Assembly: GCA_026120035.1 (NCBI GenBank)
Contig: JALRME010000002.1
Location: 1,736,001 to 1,800,000, forward strand
Direction of reading: 5' to 3'
Origin: Coleophoma eucalyptorum
Taxonomy: Eukaryota; Ascomycota; Leotiomycetes; Helotiales; Dermateaceae
Length of the DNA: 64,000 nt
The first letter of the stretch is position 1. Every line of letters starts with the position of its first letter. The position numbers were made by a program, and so were the translations under genes. Below the pieces are notes generated by a model. The model had not been told where the DNA came from and did not search any database. It saw only the letters and a list, made by a program, of their open reading frames with translations. Below are positions 23,726 through 35,159 of the stretch, one piece after another.

Positions 23726-24588
23726 TTATAAGACTTGCAGAGGACGGATCAAGAGGACGGCTAGAAGGGTTGCTGGGGAACTGAACTGGGGTCCGATCTT
23801 TAGACAGGTTGATTTTCTTAAGCTCTAGACTTTGAGGACCACTGGATTGGAGTTATGTCTTGAGAAGATTTATGAGGCCATGTAGTAAAAGGCAGCTTTC
23901 ATTATTGGTGCAAGTTTGCAAGATTGTATACTTGGATAGAATCACACTGATGAATCCGGACTGGTAAGGTCAAGCAAGTGAGGTCTTTCCGGAAGAATCC
24001 AATCAAAGAAGAGCTGAATGATAGGTGCTCGCGCATGTGTAAACAGTAATGAGCATAGGAGGGTAGGCATGACTGGCTATGCGCATAAACAATAGATGGG
24101 GCGGGCTGGAAAGATCTCCGGATCGGCTTAGAAACATGCATGCAGCCCGTAGAAGTATTATACGCGAGTATAAGGTGGTTACAAGAAGAATAGATTCAAG
24201 GAAGATGGAGTCTTGTTGGTGAGACCAATTGCGTTGCTGGGTTGGTGAGCGTCGGGAGGGTGTCTTATGATGCTCCAGATTGGGGTTGATAGGAAAGATG
24301 GAAATTTTAAGAATTAATGGAGAGATAGTTTGCTTGCTTGCTTATGCAGCGACAAAAAGATGGAAAGAGCCCGCAGCATACTTAATTTGGACTTGGATCT
24401 ACCAGGTAAATAAATCAAAGGACCCCCAATAGTATAATTGAGAGTATCTGATTTCACTGAGTAACAATACTCCCATTCTCTGTCAGAAGCATACCAGATC
24501 TTCCGGTCCTGTACATGGCAACAGCAAGGTATAGCTCAGACTGCTTCCTAACGTCTTCATGCCTTCGAGCTTTTCGTTCTTGTCCACC

Positions 24589-26294
24589 TTAATTAATCCT
24601 AGGCACAATGTCGTCCACCCCTGGCATCACCATATCAAAACCCACAACAGATACTACAGCATTCATCACCCACTGCGGCTCGAACTCCTCCATCTCTGGT
24701 ATCTCAACGACAGGTATTGGCTCCTTGTTTTCACGAGGGCCTTTCAAGGTCTCCCCAAAACCATCAACTCCAGTGATAAACTTGGTCAAAGTGGCCTGGA
24801 TGCTTCGCTTTGCTTTGTTAAGAATGGGTGTTGATGGGCTCCTTGCTAGCAGTGTCAGGCACAAGTCCTTACGCTTGGGATCTCCTTCACCAAGTGCTGC
24901 GCATAGTACTGGTACTAGAAAACGTGACTCAAGATGCGTTGCTCGTTGTGTCACTTCTGCAGGACTAGGTGGAATGCTGGGAGCAACTATCTCCTCGAAC
25001 ATGAGCTTGGTGAGAACTTCTGCCATATACTTCAGAATCATGGTCAAGAAACTCTCATAAAGTTCTTGGTGGGTCCCAAGGTCGACGTTCCAGCTGATTT
25101 TGTAAAGGATAGTCATAAGGAAGTCTTTGAGATAGCTACTAACGATATAGTCGCTTCTGCTGGAAGAATTTCTTTCAGTTCTAGCACGCTTGTTAGGTTG
25201 TCCCGGATGTGTATATAGAGGCAATTCATCCTGCGCTTGCTCAAGCGAAAGGGCTCTCCCTTGATCCAGTATGCTTTGAATCAAATGCACGAATTTGCAG
25301 ATGAGGATTCCCTTCTTTTGGCGGCCGACTATCGAATTACAGACAGCATTCATGGCCTCAAAGCAGGAGAAGAAACTGCGGAGAATTTGCTGGAAAGCCA
25401 ATGGAAAAATGATTGCAACTCGTTCTCCTTCGCCATTTTTCTCCAATGCGAGAGAGGAACTCGTTTGTTTTAACAAATATATGATCTGATCGGCGAGCTT
25501 CAGGATGCGGTCGGTCAGGTCATCGATAGCACACGCTCCATTTACAGGCTGAGTTAGACGCATAAGGTCTTCTCTCTGTTGTCTCATCTCTATACCTATG
25601 CATATTATTAGCCGCTATTGACTGTAACAATGGGAAACCGGTGCATACATCTAGAAAACAGTCCCCGAAAGCTCGTGGTTGGTGGTCTGACTCGTCCTTC
25701 TTCAAATTCCATGATTTTAACCTCTTCTGCTTCTCCCTGGAAAATCTCATCAAGGAAAGACTGGATATCGTCTGATGCAATCCGTTGTCTCACATCTTCA
25801 AGAGATGACTGGCGGATTGAAACGCGTGCAGCCAGATCTTTGAGCAATTGCCCACTGCCTCGCATTATACCTTGATCTTTAAGCTCCTCATTTTCTTGTG
25901 CAAGCCTCTCCTTTTCTTTCTGCAGCCTGCGGATTTTGACCTTCAGAAACTCGAGGCGATCAATATAGCGGTGGGCCTCTGCCTCTGATTTAGAGTGGCG
26001 TGTAATTGCACTTGAACGAAGACTAGCAATCCAGTCTGTAAGGAATGTCAGCAGAGCGCAATATCTACAGGTTTTCTTTGCAGTAATGTGCCTACCCCTT
26101 AGCCCTTCGCCATTTGGCTTAGATCTCACAATAGCCAAAGCCAGTGCTATCTGGGAAGGACTGATATAGGTCCTAAGACCTTGGCTTCTGCTTTGGAGGT
26201 TATGCCATCGTCGAGCTGCGTTCTTTGATGGAACTTTTACAAGGAGACGTGGAGAAGATTTTGATAATGTTAAGGGGCTGTGATGGCTGTCCAT
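24589..26294 (-). CDS. MEI4: Probable Mei4 ortholog, meiotic double-strand-break formation factor
   Basis: Mei4 works with Rec114 and Mer2-type proteins to activate Spo11 for meiotic DNA breaks on chromosome axes. Exons are 26096-26294, 25649-26035 and 24589-25595 (introns 60 and 53 bp); the product is 530 aa. The clue is an N-terminal motif at residues 48-60, QIALALAIVRSKP, which matches the signature that Mei4 proteins share near their N-terminus (LALALAI-x-SKP, as in vertebrate MEI4). A coiled coil (about residues 88-125, rich in Lys, Glu, Leu, Arg) follows, then a long alpha-helical C-terminal part without known domains, as in the family. Mei4 proteins diverge fast, so the call rests on the motif and architecture. 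An unknown alpha-helical nuclear protein is the alternative. The 60-bp first intron keeps the frame open if retained. Confidence 0.6.
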
Positions 26295-27713
26295 GGCTCA
26301 GGCAGATGCGTAGGATATAAGGCACGGGATATGATTGCAAAAGGAGGGGATAGTCTAGGATACAGTTGTTTGGGATGCGTCGCAGCTCGGCGGCCTCGAG
26401 GATACCAAGGTGGCATAAACTAGTGTGGATTTCACCATTGACACGGCCTCTATATGGCTAAGGAACCACGGCCACAACACCAGAATAAAATACATCTGGA
26501 AAAGCAAAACATTGCGTGAGCAAAAACCAATTGAAACTACAAAAAGGTTCAACAAAACCCTAAGACGCCCCGATTGGAACGCCTCGTCAAACAAGACCTA
26601 TAGATTCCTAGGAACATATATGTGTCATTTGATCCTCACTATAACTCCCACCCAGGAGAGCCGAAATCAAAGGATTTCAGTGAGGTCCAGCTACTTAGAA
26701 GAGTACATCAGAGGTGATCATGAAGGAGACGCAAGCGCCGCATGCCAACAAACCACGTGTATGTTTGCAACCTTTGACTGGCTTGAATAAGAATTTGTTT
26801 ATTTGACTATATGTGATAGCTACCAGCACAAGCGTAAGCCATTTGCAAGGCTGGACAGATTTGATGGCCATAAGATGTAACACTCTGCCAACCTTAGGCC
26901 AAACATCATAATTTCAAAAGCAACAATTCAATACTGTACAATCTCTACCAAATTGAATATACTTAGAAGCTTCCCACTTGTAAGAAGATCCCAGCTTTTA
27001 TCTTATGCCTGTCTCGACTATCGAAAGAGAGAAAATTTGCAAAAGGCGCCTGATCCACTCTGAGGCGCCTGATCAACTCTGTGACACTGGCCATTGAGTA
27101 ATTCTAACAAGGTTGAGCAATGCAACAGCAGAAGCTATTGCAAATGCAAAGAACCAAAGCCAACTAGAAGCCCCTAGCCAATAGGTCCATTCTACTTATC
27201 TGGTCATGAATTTCCAACTAAGAGAGGGCAATTGCTCTTGACTCGCAATCAGAAATCTACTCTTAGGAGTTGATGTCCCCATCCTCAAGCTTCAGTCACC
27301 TTTCCACAGTACCAAGCCCATCCATAGACCGTAAGCTTGCACGTTCTTTGCAACTTTTCGCTGCCAACGTGTCTAAGCAGTTGTGAAGCATTGCGTTGAA
27401 CACCTGCCGAGGTTGAACTCCAAGATCATTTTCTTTTTTCATTAATGAAGAAGAGATTGTATACCCTGAGCTATAGCTGCATCGAATTATCTGTGTGACT
27501 ACAGAGCTGTCAAAGTTCGAGTCAAGTCAGAGCTTGGCGTCATAACAGATGTAAGTCGTGAGAGCTAGACGAGCAGCAAGGCGACGTTAGGTTGTCAAGG
27601 CTTGAGATTGTCGGCTGACTAATCACGATAGCGTTTTCTACTTGAGGGGACCCTATTCAGCAATCCTGTGATAGCAAAATCAGAACACAGCCTGCACTCT
27701 CAAACCCAGCACA
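26295..27713. promoter_or_regulatory. Divergent intergenic region, MEI4-like gene and J-protein gene
   Basis: A 1.4-kb stretch between divergent starts. It contains a CACGTG box at 26754-26759 and a 19-bp tandem duplication at 27044-27081. An unrecognised open frame of about 120 codons (26425-26790) lacks an ATG at its start and I do not call it. Confidence 0.4.
27044..27081. repeat. 19-bp tandem duplication
   Basis: Two adjacent copies (27044-27062 and 27063-27081) differ at one base. Each starts AGGCGCCTGATC. Confidence 0.9.
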
Positions 27714-28616
27714 ATGTCCAACAACGACTTGCTAAAATGGGTTACTAGTGATGTAGATTTCTACGAGCTCCTAGGCATCACATTCGAGAACTGTTCAGAA
27801 TCCGAACTGCGACGCGCCTATCGCAAAACAGCACTGAAGTACCATCCGGACAAAGTAGGCAAAGACTTTGATCCTGCCAAGTACGAACTTTTCCAAGCCG
27901 CGAACGATGTGCTTAGCGACCCAGAACTTAAGCAGAAATACGACAACCAGCGAAATGCTAAATTACAAAAGAAGAGGGCAAATGATCTGTTTGAGGGGAG
28001 AAGGCGGCAGATGAAAGAGGACCTGGAGGCGAGGGAACGTGGAGGAGTTTCTGCTGGAATGAAAAGATCTAGAGAGGATGACGGAAGTAGTGAGATGTCG
28101 CAGCAGTTACGAAAGCTTGCTGAAGAAGGCAGGAAGAGAAGGGCAGCAAGAGCAACTATGATGGCGGAGAACATTAAAACCGAAACTGCGGCGCCAGTCA
28201 GCTCCCCAGCTGTAGCCCCAGAGCCGAAAGCTCCAAAGGCCTCAGAAGAGATCCCCGAGGAAGATGAGGTTGAACGCTTAGAGCGTAAGATTAGGGAAGC
28301 AGAGGAGGCCAAGGCCAAGCGGAAAGCTGAGAAGAAAGCCAGGAAAAGTGGTATCTTCGTGCCTGGTGCGGAATCACCAGTAGTCAGAGAGGGCATCAAA
28401 CTGGCAGACCGAGAAACAAGCACACCCATCAAGCGTCCTGATATCTTCAGAGGATTGAAAGCTGACGAGAAGTCTTCAGCATCACCGAAATTCTCCTTTT
28501 CCCCGAATACGCCTAATCGAAACGACTTTGCCGCGACGATGGAAAGGCTCAAGGCCGCCGAGAAGCAAAGATTGGAGGATGAGATCAGGAAACAGGAAGA
28601 AGGCTTAACAAGTTAG
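27714..28616 (+). CDS. J-domain protein, DNAJC17/Cwf23 (Cwc23) type, spliceosome-associated
   Basis: Class C J protein expected to assist spliceosome disassembly or Prp43-linked steps, as yeast Cwc23 and fission-yeast Cwf23 do. It is a single exon of 300 aa. The J domain is at the N-terminus (residues about 15-80), with the HPD tripeptide in KYHPDKVG and the helix IV pattern LSDPELKQKYD. A long charged region follows with coiled-coil heptads (about 85-125 and 180-215), a KRSREDD patch, then a Pro/Ser-rich tail and a final helix. DNAJC17 proteins often carry an RRM after the J domain; I do not see a clear one here. The start ATG at 27714 is in a CACAATG context. It is convergent with IBA57, 228 bp away. 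Confidence 0.8.
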   Translation: MSNNDLLKWVTSDVDFYELLGITFENCSESELRRAYRKTALKYHPDKVGKDFDPAKYELFQAANDVLSDPELKQKYDNQRNAKLQKKRANDLFEGRRRQMKEDLEARERGGVSAGMKRSREDDGSSEMSQQLRKLAEEGRKRRAARATMMAENIKTETAAPVSSPAVAPEPKAPKASEEIPEEDEVERLERKIREAEEAKAKRKAEKKARKSGIFVPGAESPVVREGIKLADRETSTPIKRPDIFRGLKADEKSSASPKFSFSPNTPNRNDFAATMERLKAAEKQRLEDEIRKQEEGLTS

Positions 28617-28844
28617 GTCAAAAATCAGGTTTGGTTGGTTGCTGGACTTGGGATGATACCATTGGTGACTTTAGCATCGGCGTTAGGCTTCTATTGAATT
28701 TCTTTTCACCTTTACTAGCATCTACTTACCTCTAATCACACGAAGAATTTCTTTCAAAAAGTGACATAGATGTCTGCCTTCTGTTTCGCATGCCGTGAGG
28801 GTATTGCACCTCACGTCCAGTGTATGTACTACAATTACTCTTTA

Positions 28845-30017
28845 TTACTTAGTAAGATGCCATGAAGGGACGAAAGCCTTGACCTTGACCATCTTGGCAT
28901 CAGCGTCAGTATCATCAGACCATTCGAGTTTGAACTCATCCCCCACTTTATAAGCACTTGGTTCGCCTTGCACCAAGGTATCCGTCATGATCTCCAGCCT
29001 ACAGAGACCTAGTCCAACGTTCCCAACACCAGCCAACCACTTTCCAGCACTACGCCCGCGCTTTTCGAACCTCCCAATACTAGTTTCAGGCGGGATACCT
29101 GAAGCCAGATGATGTGGCGAGTACTCAAGAGTCTCAGGTATTGGATCCTCATTGCCATATAGCATGACTGGCAGTATCCTTTTGCGCACCACTCCAGTAT
29201 GATGCGTTCGTATTGTCAGTTCCTGGCCGACATAACAACCCTTCCTGTAATCCACACCACCCATATAGTCGATATTACTCTCTTGCGGTAGGGCGTGTTC
29301 TCTGATCAGCTCATCCTGGCCTTCAGGAACACCTTTCATGTACCTCCTAATCCTATATGCCAGCTCATCCGACTCCTCTAGCTCTTCTTCTGGCTTCTGG
29401 CCAGCAGGCAGAATGAGACGCCTTCCCATACCAGGAGCTCTCGTGTCATCGCAGCTGATATCTCCATCTTTAGGCTCTCCAGAATCAGATACCATAGAAT
29501 GCTTCTTCCAATCCTCCTTCCTCCAACAACTCCACACGTTCATCTCCCCCTCATCCAGAAGTTTGACCACAAACTTCGCCCGTAATTTATAGCGCTTGAT
29601 ATGCTTCGCCAGTTTCTCCGCCTCTTTGGCGTCTACCTCGATCAACCAAGAGGTGCCATCTTTCCCCGTTGGGTATATAAAGACATCGTTGAGAAGGCGA
29701 CCTTGAGCATTGAGGAAGGCGGAGTAAAAGCCTGTAATTCGAGGTGTGGCGGTGGAGATATTGGAGGTAATTACACCTTGCAGGAAATGAGCAGAATCAG
29801 GGCCTGAGAGGGATATCAATCGGCGTGTTGGGAGATGCGCGTATGCTGAAGAAGATATGGTAGGTGGCAGGCCGGAAGATGAGGTGCTATAGAGACGTCT
29901 CGAGGCACTCTTTGGCTTCGAGGATTGGCATGCTTGACATATGTAATTTGACCGAGAACTCAATCGCAGTACTGAACGCGATGACATGATAGAGAGCGAG
30001 GGAGCAGCTGGTGACAT
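28845..30017 (-). CDS. IBA57: Mitochondrial iron-sulfur cluster assembly factor Iba57 (Caf17 family)
   Basis: Matrix protein that works with Isa1 and Isa2 in forming 4Fe-4S clusters for aconitase, lipoate synthase and related enzymes. It is a single exon of 390 aa. A basic, Ser/Arg-rich presequence (residues about 1-45) is followed by the GcvT-like folate-binding fold, starting RRLISLSGPDSAHFLQG. The family signature KGCYVGQELT-R is present near residue 250, followed by HHTGVVRKRILP. The ATG at 30017 is used, but an in-frame ATG 11 codons later could also start the presequence. It is upstream of, and in the same direction as, DCP2's 3' end. Confidence 0.93.
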   Translation of the reverse strand: MSPAAPSLSIMSSRSVLRLSSRSNYICQACQSSKPKSASRRLYSTSSSGLPPTISSSAYAHLPTRRLISLSGPDSAHFLQGVITSNISTATPRITGFYSAFLNAQGRLLNDVFIYPTGKDGTSWLIEVDAKEAEKLAKHIKRYKLRAKFVVKLLDEGEMNVWSCWRKEDWKKHSMVSDSGEPKDGDISCDDTRAPGMGRRLILPAGQKPEEELEESDELAYRIRRYMKGVPEGQDELIREHALPQESNIDYMGGVDYRKGCYVGQELTIRTHHTGVVRKRILPVMLYGNEDPIPETLEYSPHHLASGIPPETSIGRFEKRGRSAGKWLAGVGNVGLGLCRLEIMTDTLVQGEPSAYKVGDEFKLEWSDDTDADAKMVKVKAFVPSWHLTK

Positions 30018-30540
30018 GTTGTGAATTGTGTTTGCTAATGGTAGACATATCTGCTAAATGATTTGCAATCTTTGGAGCTCCAACTTTTCCCGAGCTCAAC
30101 CTCAGCCTTGCTGACCGAGTGAAATTACCCGAGCAAGACGTCATAGAAAACCTGCAAATCAGAATACAGTATCATGGGCTTCGATCAGAAATTGTTGCGT
30201 GCAACGATTCTGGATCAATAGAGGGGATAAGAACTGAGGGTATTGACATTGAAATTTAGAAATGAAGGTCTGCCTGAAAGCTCTATTTACATGTAGGTGG
30301 TGTCATAGTCACATGTCTCTTTCTTTGAACAGAAATAGTGTGGGATTAGACTATGATGGTTGCTGGTATTAACTAGCTGTCTGAATACTGTAGAATGCGT
30401 AATAAATACACCATCAAACAGTTCAAACCCTGAACACGCCTTGAAATACTTGCCGATCCACGCCAACCATGATTCAACTCGTCGCATTAATCCGATGCTG
30501 CCATAATGCGCCTGGTTCCGATCAAATCTAAGTCTCTTAG
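30018..30540. other. Intergenic, IBA57 promoter and DCP2 3' side
   Basis: A 523-bp stretch between two minus-strand genes. It should include the DCP2 terminator and the IBA57 promoter. No repeat or RNA gene is visible. Confidence 0.5.
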
Positions 30541-33522
30541 CTAGCGAAAACTACCCTTTGCAACATTATCTAAATAATTTAACAAGAAACCTTTGTCAGC
30601 TGGTGAAATCGGCGTTTGGCTGCCTCGTCTGGAACTGGCTGCTCCAGATGCGAGGCTCCCCACGCGCGATCGTGACGTAGGATCAAATGTAGTATCTGCT
30701 GAGTGCATCAAAACTGCCTCCTCATTTTCCTGGGCTCTTAATAGAGGGTTGGCTGCCGCAGGTTGTTTGGAAAATAAAGATAAAAGCTTCTGGCTCTGTT
30801 CTCCTGGGACAGAGTTCTGATTGTTAGATGGTCTGTATGGGATTGATGCTGAGTTGAGTGGGGAGCCAGTCGTCGCGCCTTGCCCAAACATAGAAAGTAG
30901 AGCTTGCTTATGATCTGTACTTTGGCTCATCACTGGTGACGATACTGGTACAGCTGCTAACACAGACGCAGGTGATATAGATGTTTCTGACACTGCAGTG
31001 GCCTCTGGTTGAGGGCGCTTTAGTATCTGGGGTTGGAACGGTCTTTCCGGAGACTTCTGCGGACGCTGCTTCTTCGAGCCATTCGTCTTCTTATTGCTTC
31101 CATGTGCTGCACCTGGTTGCTTACTAGAACGAACACGTTCCGAAGCACGTGGCGTTGGTTCCCTCTCCGCGCGGTTCACATTTGGAGGGTTTTGAGGCTG
31201 CGAAGGCCGAGCCAAAATTGCAGCAGCTCGAAATGGTAGGTTGGTCTCTGGGTTCATCTCCGGAACAGCGGCCGGAAGCTCGTTATGTGTAGAAGCGTTG
31301 TCACTTCCTATAGGATGTACGGATGCTTTAGTTAAAGGTTCGACGGCCGATAATTCGACAGCAGAAGGTGCTATATTAGGGGGTAATGCAGAAGCATTTA
31401 TGGACAGCGGCCCATTCAAAGTCTGGGATTGATGTGCCACAGGACTCTTTGGATTATTGAGAAGGCCGAGTAGGGCTGATCGATGGGATTCATGTGCTGC
31501 TGGCGTGTGTGTTGGAACAGCAGGCTGGGCGCCGGGACTTTTGAAGAGTCCCAACAAGGCTGACTTCTGAGTAGAACCTACCACTGGATCTTTCACCGTA
31601 GCGCCAGGATCCTTAAGCATATCGAGCAAGTTTGGGATGGGTGTCGAATTCGTTGTTGTACCGCTTATGGTAGTCTGAGATACTGTGGCTTGTGGAAGCG
31701 ATGTTGTCTCACCATAAAGTTCTTGCGGCTGTAAACCTATTGCATGCGTGTCCGCTTGTACCGTGCTTCGTGAAGGAAGGTTCACTGTGTTGGATGCAGC
31801 GTCTTGCGCCGAATCCTGACGTTTGAAGGCATTTAATAAGGCTAGAGAGTGACTCGTAAGCTTGGAGGATTGTTTGACCATAGGCGGAACCATCGGTGCA
31901 TGGAGCCCTGGGAATTGAGGGCTCTGTGCTGCAAAATTGGCATTTGGGTTTGACTGGTACGATGGCGCGTGAGTCTGGTTTGACTGCGGTAATGAAGGAG
32001 TGTGAACAAGTCCTGAGAAAACTGCTTTTTGTACATTTGGTGGTAATGGTTGAGGATGTATCAGCTGGGGTTGATACGAATGAGCTTGTTGCGGTCTTTG
32101 GATTTGCTGGCGAGGTAGTTGGTGAGATGTAGGCTGAGGAATTGCACCTGGATGATGCATTTGCTGATGGCCAAGGAAACTTTGCTGGATATTTTGAGGG
32201 ACTTGGCCCTGAAATGGGACTGAAGCGTGCATAGTGGGATGATAGGGAAAGTTTGGAGGAGGCGGCATGCTCGAGAAGTGTTGAGTGCGAGGCTGCTGAT
32301 GATGGGGTGTCTGAGGAACAGAGGCATTTGTGAAGACATGATCGAGTGGTGTATGAGGCGGAGCGTTAGCTGGAGCTGCATTGTTGCCGCGGAGTAAGGC
32401 CAGGAGATCTTGGGGATTTGGTTTGGAGTCGGCAGCCTGTGTAGCTTTAATTCTTTCTGCTTGAAGGCCTTGTGTTGGAGCCTGACTCTTTACTAGGCGA
32501 GTTAGAGCTGCATTTGTTCCTTCGAAGGTGGTTGTCTTTGAGACTGGACCATAAGCTGGACCTGAAGTATTCGTATCCGTAACCTGATCGTCCTCGGTCA
32601 AAAGATCCTCAACTGCTGGTCCATTTGACATATAATGATCAGTCGATTGCTTGGCATCCTTTTGACGCTGTCGTTTGATCCACTCTCGTAACGGTCTGAG
32701 GAACGGAGCTACCATGTAAAACTTGTTGGCATTGACAGCAACATCCGCTTGGTTATGATGTTGAGGACTGCCCCTCCATCCAGGAAGCTTGTGCAGCGGC
32801 CACCACTGAATCTTGCCAATCTCTTGCCTCGTCTGTGTTTCAAAATGAGTGTCCATTGGTACACCTCTGATGAGAAAAAACATAACATGTTGCTCTTTCA
32901 AATTCTTTTGAATCTGATCGTTTTGTCGGTCAACGCTAGCCTCCTGGATATGATATCCGGTCTCTTCGTAAACCTCTCTTATGGCACAAACCAAATCGTC
33001 CTCCTCATGGTTAATCTTCCCTCTTGGGAAACTCCAACCTGCTCCCTTCTTCCAACCTTTGACTAGAATAACCGAGTCCATGGCTGCATTTAGCAGGATA
33101 GCGCCTCGTACAGGAATTCTACTCTTATATCTCATAAACTCTTCGAAAGCGGTTATTCGATTCTCATGAGAGAAGACCGACAACAATGGGCAGTGGGCAA
33201 AGATCTTCATGCAAAAGGTCCGAAGAGTCATGGATGGAAGTGTGGGATCGAGGGGTCGGATGAAGTCTTCGTAGAACCATTGTGCTTCTTCCACATGAAA
33301 ACATATTCGCTGTACCGACGAAAGATCCGTCTCAGGAAGGTTTATGATGAATCGTGCGCAAAGGTCGTCCAACCCTGCCAGTATTGTAAGCCACAAGTCC
33401 CAAACGCCAGTGTAAGGCTGAGGGAAAGAATGAGTCTCAGGCCAGCCTACAAAGCAATGTAGTGGCCATGACTCGACATATCCGAGCTACTCACAATCCT
33501 CTAATGTTCTTATATCTGTCAT
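30541..33522 (-). CDS. DCP2: mRNA-decapping enzyme Dcp2 (Nudix hydrolase)
   Basis: Catalytic subunit that removes the m7G cap from mRNA in P-bodies, with Dcp1, Edc3 and Pat1. Exons are 33495-33522 and 30541-33374, with an unusually long 120-bp intron; the product is 953 aa. Exon 1 encodes only MTDIRTLED and the first base of W10; the splice restores EDWLDDLCARFIINLP, the start of the regulatory domain. The Nudix fold begins near residue 95; its box is about 128-150, with GWSFPRGKI and the catalytic REVYEETG (E143, E146, E147). The Box B region follows. The remaining about 700 residues are disordered, rich in Gln, Pro and Ser, and contain several short leucine-rich helical motifs of the kind that bind Edc3 and Pat1. 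Those are near residues 332, 518, 590, 614, 642, 830 and 871. Confidence 0.96.
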
Positions 33523-34260
33523 GTCGATTGCGATTTACCAGCATATCCTCTGCTGGACTTAGGGAAGCTTGGTGGATGCAGCAGGCTCCCAGGACAGAGC
33601 TTGAACTCAACTAACTAGAGCTGAAATAAGCTGTGCTGTCTGCGTGGTAGTGGCGCGATCCAGGGCCTGGAACCAGATCTTCGCGCGGATATTGTGAGTA
33701 GATTCGAGCTGATGTTTAGTTTGCGACTTGAGGGGGTACAGCGGCATTCGAGGATTGTCACTTGGAGCCGGCATGGAAAGCAGAAGTGAGGCGCAGCTGT
33801 CGTGGCAGTGCTTGTGGCTAGTGGATATCAATGCTAAACTGCCATACGGATCCCCAGGAAATGTCGCTCACCGCTTAGGTAGTGACATCAGGGGGCGATA
33901 ATGAGTAGCTCCAAACCTGGTTATGCGCCATTGATCACAATCAAGATTTATCTGTTGTACAAATACCTCACTTCCACCCCTTCATAAAGGCTCAACTCTC
34001 CAGCGCGTTTAATAATCTTTTCGTCTCCCGTACGCACATTTTTGAATGTCAATTATAGCAATAAAGAATACTGCAAGCGCGTCCTGAAACAAACGGCAAA
34101 GAGATCGCTGCCAATCGAGCTTGTCTGGAACGCAGGACACCAGGCATAGCCTTCGCCTTCAAAGACTGCAGCTTTTCTTTAAAGCGACCTCCTATTCCAC
34201 TTCTTTCATTTTTTTGAAATTATAGCAATCAACAACTGCTTTCAACCCAGCACCACAATC
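33523..34260. promoter_or_regulatory. Divergent promoter region, DCP2 and DUF4112 gene
   Basis: A 738-bp stretch between divergent starts. No clear binding site or RNA gene is seen; the 34040-34260 part is probably leader of the + strand gene. Confidence 0.4.
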
Positions 34261-35159
34261 ATGACGTCCATACTTGCGAAGTACCTTTCAAGGAAGGTCC
34301 TGGGCGAAACTGTTGGAAACAACTTTGGCGCAAATGAGGACGCCTATTTTGAGACCGTTCCTGCCACTCGTTTGGATGGCACACCACACCATTCAAAGAC
34401 CAAGAAGGTTCGCAAGGCTTTGCCTCCGGGAATCAGCGAGCATGATGGAAAGATCTTGACCAAGGTCAAGCGACGCGCCTACCGCCTAGACATGAGTCTT
34501 TTCAACTGTTGTGGCATTCGCTTTGGTTGGAGTAGTGTGATTGGAATTGTTCCTGGGTATGTATACTCTGTACAAAATTGGCAGAACTGTAAAACTAATA
34601 TCTCTGTAGAATCGGCGATGCGATCGATGCCTTCATGGCACTTATGGTACTACGGACCTGCCAACAAGTCGAGGGTGGCCTACCATCCGATGTTAAAGCA
34701 AAGATGCTCTTCAATATTGTGGTGGATTTTGGAATTGGCCTGGTCCCCTTTCTGGGTGACGTTGCCGATGCTCTATTCCGCGCAAATACCAGGAACGCAG
34801 TAGTTCTCGAACAGCATCTGCGAAGGAAGGGTGCTCAGAATCTGAAATCGCATGGGCAGAGGGTACCAACCATTGATCCAACAGACCCAGATGAGTACGA
34901 CCGGCAAATGAGAGCAGAGAATGGACCGCCTCCACGTTATACGTCCAGCGCTCAAACCAAAACGGGCACACAAGACAAGACGAATGGACAAACAGCAGCC
35001 AAGCAGGAAAACCGTGGTGGGTGGTTTAGCGGCTTTGGGAGCAAGAGTAAGCCGCATGACGTCGAACGGGGTAACATACATGGTTCCCAACGTGAGAACG
35101 AGGCTCTTCCAGATATTCCACATCGGCAGAAAAGTACTCTTCAGAAGAACCGACGATGA
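34261..35159 (+). CDS. DUF4112 domain protein
   Basis: Function unknown. Exons are 34261-34556 and 34610-35159, with a 53-bp intron whose branch site is ACTAAT; the product is 281 aa. The DUF4112 core spans residues about 70-165 and is rebuilt by the splice (VPGIGDAIDAF). It includes two moderately hydrophobic stretches, IGDAIDAFMALMVL and FNIVVDFGIGLVPFLGDVAD, that could be membrane hairpins. The C-terminal about 100 residues are polar and probably disordered (TKTGTQDKTNGQTAAKQEN), ending in a basic tail. DUF4112 proteins are common in ascomycetes; no reaction is known to me. Confidence 0.8.

Larger units (their letters stand above)
17616..24588. other. Seven-kilobase region without a recognisable gene
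   Basis: It lies upstream of the arrestin gene and downstream of the MEI4-like gene (both on the minus strand). It is relatively GC-rich around 18.3-20.3 kb, with pyrimidine-rich tracts around 21.8-22.9 kb and many simple repeats: GAGTT, CAT, ACC/GGT, TTTC and poly-G. Several open frames of 60-240 codons occur but none shows known motifs, splicing signals that extend it, or a conserved start. It may hold a very long promoter/5' leader of the arrestin gene or a non-coding transcript. Confidence 0.5.

Noticed and set aside
26425..26790. 121-codon open frame between the MEI4-like and J-protein genes
   Set aside because: It starts with GTG, has no known motif and lies in a divergent promoter region.
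27818..28552. 244-codon open frame antisense to the J-protein gene
   Set aside because: It lies entirely inside a confidently identified gene; its Leu/Ser-rich translation is the expected mirror of the charged Lys/Glu-rich coding strand.
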